Assembly (NCBI GenBank): GCA_023444445.1
Contig: JAEXMK010000204.1
Location: 1-29,611 of the forward strand
DNA length: 29,611 nucleotides
Origin: Pseudomonadota bacterium
GTDB lineage: Bacteria; Pseudomonadota; Alphaproteobacteria; Rhizobiales; Rhizobiaceae
Direction: 5' to 3'
Shown here one piece after another: positions 25,883 to 29,611 of this stretch. A program made the translations under genes and the position numbers. How positions within the stretch are numbered: position 1 is the first letter of the stretch; every line of letters begins with the position of its first letter. The notes under the pieces are model-generated. The model was given only the letters and a program-made list of their open reading frames with translations, was not told the DNA's origin and did no database searches.

Positions 25883-26920
25883 GTGACGGAGATAAAGTCC
25901 CATGAGTTCGAGCGCTTCGCCGAAAATCCGGCGGAGCGCTTTCGCGTTTTCGTGCTCTACGGACCCGATCGCGGTCTGGTATCGGAGCGCGCAGGCGTCA
26001 TCGCCAAAAAGACGGGTATCGATCCCGATGACGCTTTCGCATCGCTGAAACTGACCGCATCCGATCTGCAGGGTGACCCCGGCCGGCTGCTCGATGAAGT
26101 AAACGCCATCGGCCTTTTCGGCGGCGAGAAACTCGTCTGGGTCAAAGGAGCCTCAGCCGAAAAGGCGCTGGTAGATGCCCTCCAGATTCTGGCGGACACA
26201 CCGCCGGAAGCAAGCTTCCTGATCATCGAGGCGGGCGACATCAAAAAGGGGACAGGACTGCGCAAGATTGCGGAGCCGGCACGCTCGATTGCCGCGATCC
26301 CCTGTTATGCGGATGATGCGCGCTCCCTGAATGCATTGATAGATCAGGAACTCTCCGTGAATAATCTGCGCATTGCACCGGCTGCGCGGCAAAGGCTGAT
26401 AGAGCAGCTCGGCGGCGACCGTATTGCTTCGCGCAACGAGATCCGCAAGCTCGCGCTCTATGGCCTTGGGACCGACGTTATCGAGGAAGATGACGTTCTG
26501 GCCATCATCGGTGATGCCAGTACTGTGTCCGCCGACGATGCTGTCGACGCCATCCTCAAGGGCGACAGAAACGCCTTTTTCCACGCCACCCAGAAGATCA
26601 TTTCTTCCAAGACGCCTATCTTCCTCGTGCTTCAGGGGTGCCTCAAGCAATTTCAGCTGCTCGACCAGATGCGCGCCGAGATGGACGAGAAAAAGCAGCA
26701 GGCCGGTCAGGTCATGCAGACGCTCGGACGCCATATCCATTTTCGCCGGAAACCGATCATCGAAAGAGCGCTGCGCACTTGGCAGCCAGCGGCGATCGCG
26801 CGCGAGATGAACCGTTTGCAGGCAGCAATCCTGCAAAGCCGTCAGCGACAAAGCCTGGAGGAAAGCGTGGCGCTTCTGACATTGCTGTCGACCACACTTC
26901 AGTCCGGCCGCGGTGGATAA
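25883..26920 (+). CDS. holA: DNA polymerase III delta subunit
   Basis: This 345-residue protein is the clamp-loader wrench that opens the beta sliding clamp. The N-terminal AAA+-like domain begins RVFVLYGPDRGLVSERA (about 20-36) but lacks a functional Walker A, as is normal for delta. The helical middle and C-terminal collar domain follow (LVLQGCLKQFQLLDQM near 250). The start is GTG 25883; the nearby ATG at 25901 is in another frame. It is the third gene of the leuS-lptE-holA operon and ends at the shared terminator at 26923-26955. Confidence 0.93.
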   Translation: MTEIKSHEFERFAENPAERFRVFVLYGPDRGLVSERAGVIAKKTGIDPDDAFASLKLTASDLQGDPGRLLDEVNAIGLFGGEKLVWVKGASAEKALVDALQILADTPPEASFLIIEAGDIKKGTGLRKIAEPARSIAAIPCYADDARSLNALIDQELSVNNLRIAPAARQRLIEQLGGDRIASRNEIRKLALYGLGTDVIEEDDVLAIIGDASTVSADDAVDAILKGDRNAFFHATQKIISSKTPIFLVLQGCLKQFQLLDQMRAEMDEKKQQAGQVMQTLGRHIHFRRKPIIERALRTWQPAAIAREMNRLQAAILQSRQRQSLEESVALLTLLSTTLQSGRGG

Positions 26921-26922
26921 AC

Positions 26923-26955
26923 AAAAGCCCTCGCGCTGATGCAACGAGGGCTTTT
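26923..26955. terminator. Bidirectional terminator between holA and fdxA
   Basis: AAAAGCCCTCG (26923-26933) pairs with CGAGGGCTTTT (26945-26955) around an 11-base loop. It starts 2 bp after the holA stop and is 33 bp from the fdxA stop; Ts follow on both strands. Confidence 0.85.
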
Positions 26956-26988
26956 CAAATATTGGTCAAGAACTTCGTAAATCTGAGG

Positions 26989-27327
26989 TCAGTCGCCCTT
27001 GCCGGGATCAGCAGAGAAATAAAGCTCAAGCTTGCCTTCAACGCCGTCCATTTCCTTGGCTTCCGGCATCGGATCGCGCTTGATCGTGATATTCGGCCAG
27101 ATGGCCGCATATTCGGCATTGAGCTTCAGCCACTTGTCCAGACCCGGCTCCGTATCGGGCTTGATAGCCTCAGCAGGACATTCCGGTTCGCACACACCGC
27201 AATCAATGCATTCATCGGGATTGATGGCGAGGAAATTTTCGCCCTCGTAAAAGCAGTCGACAGGGCAGACCTCAACGCAATCGGTATATTTGCAGCGGAT
27301 GCAATTGTCGGTCACGACATATGTCAT
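26989..27327 (-). CDS. fdxA: Seven-iron ferredoxin FdxA
   Basis: This 112-residue ferredoxin holds one [3Fe-4S] and one [4Fe-4S] cluster for low-potential electron transfer in the cytoplasm. Cysteines at 9, 12, 17, 21 and 25 and at 40, 43, 46 and 50 match the spacing of Azotobacter ferredoxin I with an offset of one, so C9, C17 and C50 should bind the three-iron cluster and C21, C40, C43 and C46 the four-iron cluster. The C-terminal 60 residues form the usual extension. I chose ATG 27327 with GGAG 6 bp upstream; the longer frame adds 16 residues that do not fit the family. Electron partners are unknown. Confidence 0.95.
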   Translation of the reverse strand: MTYVVTDNCIRCKYTDCVEVCPVDCFYEGENFLAINPDECIDCGVCEPECPAEAIKPDTEPGLDKWLKLNAEYAAIWPNITIKRDPMPEAKEMDGVEGKLELYFSADPGKGD

Positions 27328-27484
27328 GAAGAACTCCAGAATATGCAGGCCGGGTCTTTGGGCTTCGGAACACAAGCCGTCGCCCGGAATTCAGACAGGG
27401 CAATTTCGCAAGTGACGTAATGCCTTTGCTTGCAGATAGCAAGGATAACAATTCTGAAAAACGAGAGCGACCCGGAGGTTTATT

Positions 27485-27901
27485 CTAATCTTTGCTTCCA
27501 TCACTGTCCGACAGAAACTTGTCGAGCGCCCTGCGCTCCTTTTTGGTGGGACGCCCGCTACCGGGCTCACGTAGCGCCTGCTCCAGAGGGGTCAGCCTGT
27601 CGGAAGGCTCCCGCGGCGGCGTCTGGTCGTCATAAAGAAGTCTGGCTTCCTCATAGGGTCCGCGTCGCACTCCACCGGATTTGACGACGAGCACCTTGTC
27701 CATCCGCTCAAAGCCGATCTCCAGCCTGTCCCCCGCCTTCAGCATGTGGCTGGGCTGGCGGATGGCAACGCCATTGACCCTTACGTGGCCCGACTGGATG
27801 TAACTCTGGGCCAGCGATCGGGACTTGGCCATGCGGGCAAAGAACAGCCACTTGTCGAGACGCTGACGCGTGCTTTCCAGTGGCTGTTCGTTGCTTCCCA
27901 T
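27485..27901 (-). CDS. S4-domain RNA-binding protein, Hsp15 (HslR)-like
   Basis: This 138-residue protein starts with an S4 RNA-binding domain (about 13-70: QRLDKWLFFARMAKSRSLAQ through GDRLEIGF). The charged tail ends KKERRALDKFL and is typical of the heat-shock protein 15 group. E. coli Hsp15 binds free 50S subunits carrying nascent chains and helps ribosome recycling. ATG 27901 lies 4 bp after the helicase stop, with only a weak GAAG site, so translation is probably coupled to the helicase. The pairing with an RNA-type helicase supports a role with ribosomes or structured RNA. Confidence 0.88.
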   Translation of the reverse strand: MGSNEQPLESTRQRLDKWLFFARMAKSRSLAQSYIQSGHVRVNGVAIRQPSHMLKAGDRLEIGFERMDKVLVVKSGGVRRGPYEEARLLYDDQTPPREPSDRLTPLEQALREPGSGRPTKKERRALDKFLSDSDGSKD

Positions 27902-27905
27902 AGGC

Positions 27906-29611
27906 TTACTTCTTCAGCTGCTCCTTGAGCGCAGCCAGCTTTGCGAAGGGCGAATCCGGATCCATCGGCTTCTCCTTGCGCGGCGGCTTGGCTTCGAAGC
28001 GCTGCTGACCCTGCGGCTTGCCGCCACGGTCGTTACGCTCCGGCCGGTCCTTGCGCTCCCCACGATCGTGACGATCATTGTTGCGGTTGTTGCCGCGATC
28101 AGGACGACCGCCATCACGCTTGCGCTCGCCATCGCCGCCACGATTGGCTGCTTCGCGATTTTCACCGCCACGATTTTCGCGACGGCCTTCGCCGCGACGC
28201 TCACCCTGCTCGCGTGCGCCTTCACGCGCCGGACCACGATGGCCGGGACGACGGTTTTCGCTACGCTGATTTTCGTTGCGACCACCCGGACGCCACAGAA
28301 GAACTGGCTTCGGCTCTGAAGGCTCCGCGCCTTCAGCAGTCACGCTCTCGCCTGCGGCAACCTCTTCACCGACAGTTTCCGCAGCCGGCGCCTGGGAAGC
28401 GTCGCCCTCGGCAACAGCAACCGTTTCCTGCTCTTCGGAGGCCGACTCATCCTGCTCGGTCTCGGAGCTTTCGTCTTCGCCCGTCACCGCTTCTGCGGCG
28501 ACTGGAGCGGCAGCGCCTGTGTGGCTGGCAAGGAAGGCCTGCGCCTCTTCCGCCGTCACTTGGTCGGCACGGTAACCGAGGCCCTTGAGAATTTCCTCCA
28601 TGTCATCGAGCGTAGCGCCGAGAATGGAAAGCATCGCGGTCGTCGTCGTAAAACGGCGGCCGTCATAAGCGCCTTCAGGACGTGGCTGCTGGCCGGGCTT
28701 CCACTGCAGCAGCGGACGAATGAGATCGGCCAGGCGCTCGAGAATGTCGATACGCACGGCGCGCTTTCCGAGGAAACGGAAACCGGCGAGCTTGTAGAAC
28801 ATCCGCTCGAAGCTGGCATCCGTGACGACCGAGGTGCGGCCAGCGGCCAGAACGGGAATGAGATCGCCATAACCCGGCTTGCCGAGACCATCATTCTTCA
28901 GCGCCCAGAGCAGCGTGACGAGCTCCGCCGGAGCGGGCTTGAGAAGCGCAGGCAGGAAGACATGATAGGCGCCGAAACGCACACCATAACGGCGCATGGA
29001 AGCACGCGCATCCTGATCAAGCGACTTCACGTCCTCGGCGACGTCGCGGCGAAACAGAACGCCAAGATTTTCGACGAGCTGGAAGGCCAGACCCTTCGCC
29101 AGACCCTGAAGGTCTTCGGCGCGGGAAATATCATCCAGCGGCTTTAGCACGGTCGCGATCTGGTGATTGACGAAACGCTCGATCCGCGCGAGTGCGTGAT
29201 CACGGGCATTACCGCTCAACTGCTCGTCGGCAAGCATGATCACCCGCGGCTTCATGATATTGTCACCAGCCGCAAGGCGGGCAACCGGTTCGCCAAGCCA
29301 GCGAACCAGACCATCGGAGCTCAAAGCGAGATCGCCGTTGCCACTCGCATGCAGACGCGCGGCGCGCGCCTCATATTCGAGCGCCAGCGCCTTCTGCGAC
29401 GCAGCCTGCACGGCCTTCTGATCCGGCCCTTCCATTCCCGACACCGGCGTGAACCGGAATCCGGCCAACTGGCCGACGTGATGACCTTCTACGAAGACAT
29501 CACCATTTACACTGATTTCAGCTTCAAGCATCGCATTCTCTCTCAGGCGCCTCATGAGCACAGATGTCCTGCGATCAACAAAGCGTTTCGTCAACCTTTC
29601 ATGTAGCGCAT
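27906..29611 (-). CDS. Helicase (Suv3/MgpS-like), C-terminal 567 residues; 5' end beyond window
   Basis: The frame is open to the right edge (first whole codon GCG at 29609). It reads ALHERLTKRFVDRRTSVLMRRLREN, a segment I associate with large rhizobial Suv3-like DExH helicases, so the apparent TTG start at 29594 is an artefact of the window edge. The conserved motor motifs lie upstream, outside. What remains is a helical C-terminal domain (about 1-370), an acidic stretch rich in E, D, S and A (about 375-435), and a basic R/G/N/D-rich tail of about 105 residues. The end, SPFAKLAALKEQLKK, recurs in this family. The tail is probably disordered and RNA-binding. The gene is cotranscribed with the S4 protein. 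Confidence 0.82.
   Translation of the reverse strand, partial: ALHERLTKRFVDRRTSVLMRRLRENAMLEAEISVNGDVFVEGHHVGQLAGFRFTPVSGMEGPDQKAVQAASQKALALEYEARAARLHASGNGDLALSSDGLVRWLGEPVARLAAGDNIMKPRVIMLADEQLSGNARDHALARIERFVNHQIATVLKPLDDISRAEDLQGLAKGLAFQLVENLGVLFRRDVAEDVKSLDQDARASMRRYGVRFGAYHVFLPALLKPAPAELVTLLWALKNDGLGKPGYGDLIPVLAAGRTSVVTDASFERMFYKLAGFRFLGKRAVRIDILERLADLIRPLLQWKPGQQPRPEGAYDGRRFTTTTAMLSILGATLDDMEEILKGLGYRADQVTAEEAQAFLASHTGAAAPVAAEAVTGEDESSETEQDESASEEQETVAVAEGDASQAPAAETVGEEVAAGESVTAEGAEPSEPKPVLLWRPGGRNENQRSENRRPGHRGPAREGAREQGERRGEGRRENRGGENREAANRGGDGERKRDGGRPDRGNNRNNDRHDRGERKDRPERNDRGGKPQGQQRFEAKPPRKEKPMDPDSPFAKLAALKEQLKK

Noticed and set aside
28078..28320. Repeat-like region at the helicase tail as a DNA repeat or CRISPR array
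   Set aside because: The similarity comes from recurring Arg/Gly/Asp codons; unit length and spacing are irregular.
29594..29594. TTG 29594 as the start of the helicase gene
   Set aside because: The frame continues upstream to the window edge with helicase-like residues (ALHER...), so the gene is truncated by the window.

Overview
The window looks like a chromosomal segment of an Agrobacterium/Rhizobium-group alphaproteobacterium. The evidence is high GC with GC-rich third codon positions, a chvB/ndvB-type cyclic beta-1,2-glucan synthase, a TrcR (DUF1013) regulator found in alphaproteobacteria, and typical rhizobial versions of leuS-lptE-holA, fdxA and a long-tailed helicase. I saw no insertion sequence, prophage, CRISPR array, rRNA or tRNA. 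Both ends cut through genes: chvB at the left (its 3' part is missing) and a helicase gene at the right (its 5' part is missing).

Layout. 1-4021 (-): N-terminal 1340 residues of ChvB. 4022-4593: long intergenic stretch. 4594-8298: an M20 amidohydrolase (+), a previously easy-to-miss 47-residue membrane protein (-), an L-2-hydroxyglutarate dehydrogenase-like flavoprotein (+) and a PLP serine/threonine dehydratase (-). 8411-18804: a sugar-acid catabolic locus. 18913-29611: conserved housekeeping genes, namely acsA (-), trcR (+), yggS (-), leuS-lptE-holA (+), fdxA (-), an S4 RNA-binding protein (-) and the helicase (-).

The sugar-acid locus is the most interesting part. On the minus strand a tight operon runs denD-like dehydrogenase, beta-hydroxyacid dehydrogenase, then a XylD-type pentonate dehydratase. 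Divergent from it on the plus strand lie a D-2-hydroxyacid FAD dehydrogenase, a GntR/FCD regulator, and then an operon of a XylX-type 2-keto-3-deoxypentonate dehydratase with a complete TRAP transporter (Q, M, P). XylD and XylX resemble the two dehydratases of the Caulobacter Weimberg pathway, which turn a pentonate into 2-oxoglutarate semialdehyde. The sugar dehydrogenase, the lactonase and the final semialdehyde dehydrogenase are absent, and the TRAP importer suggests that the acid itself is taken up. Two intergenic regions of this locus carry the same 15-bp dyad, GGTTGTCWGAYAWCC, which I propose is the operator of the resident GntR/FCD protein.

Intrinsic terminators separate most units, and several serve converging genes. 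The acsA-trcR divergent region carries two TTGC/GCAA dyads that lie on predicted promoters. Functions are assigned by reading motifs and by remembered family resemblance; no database search was run.
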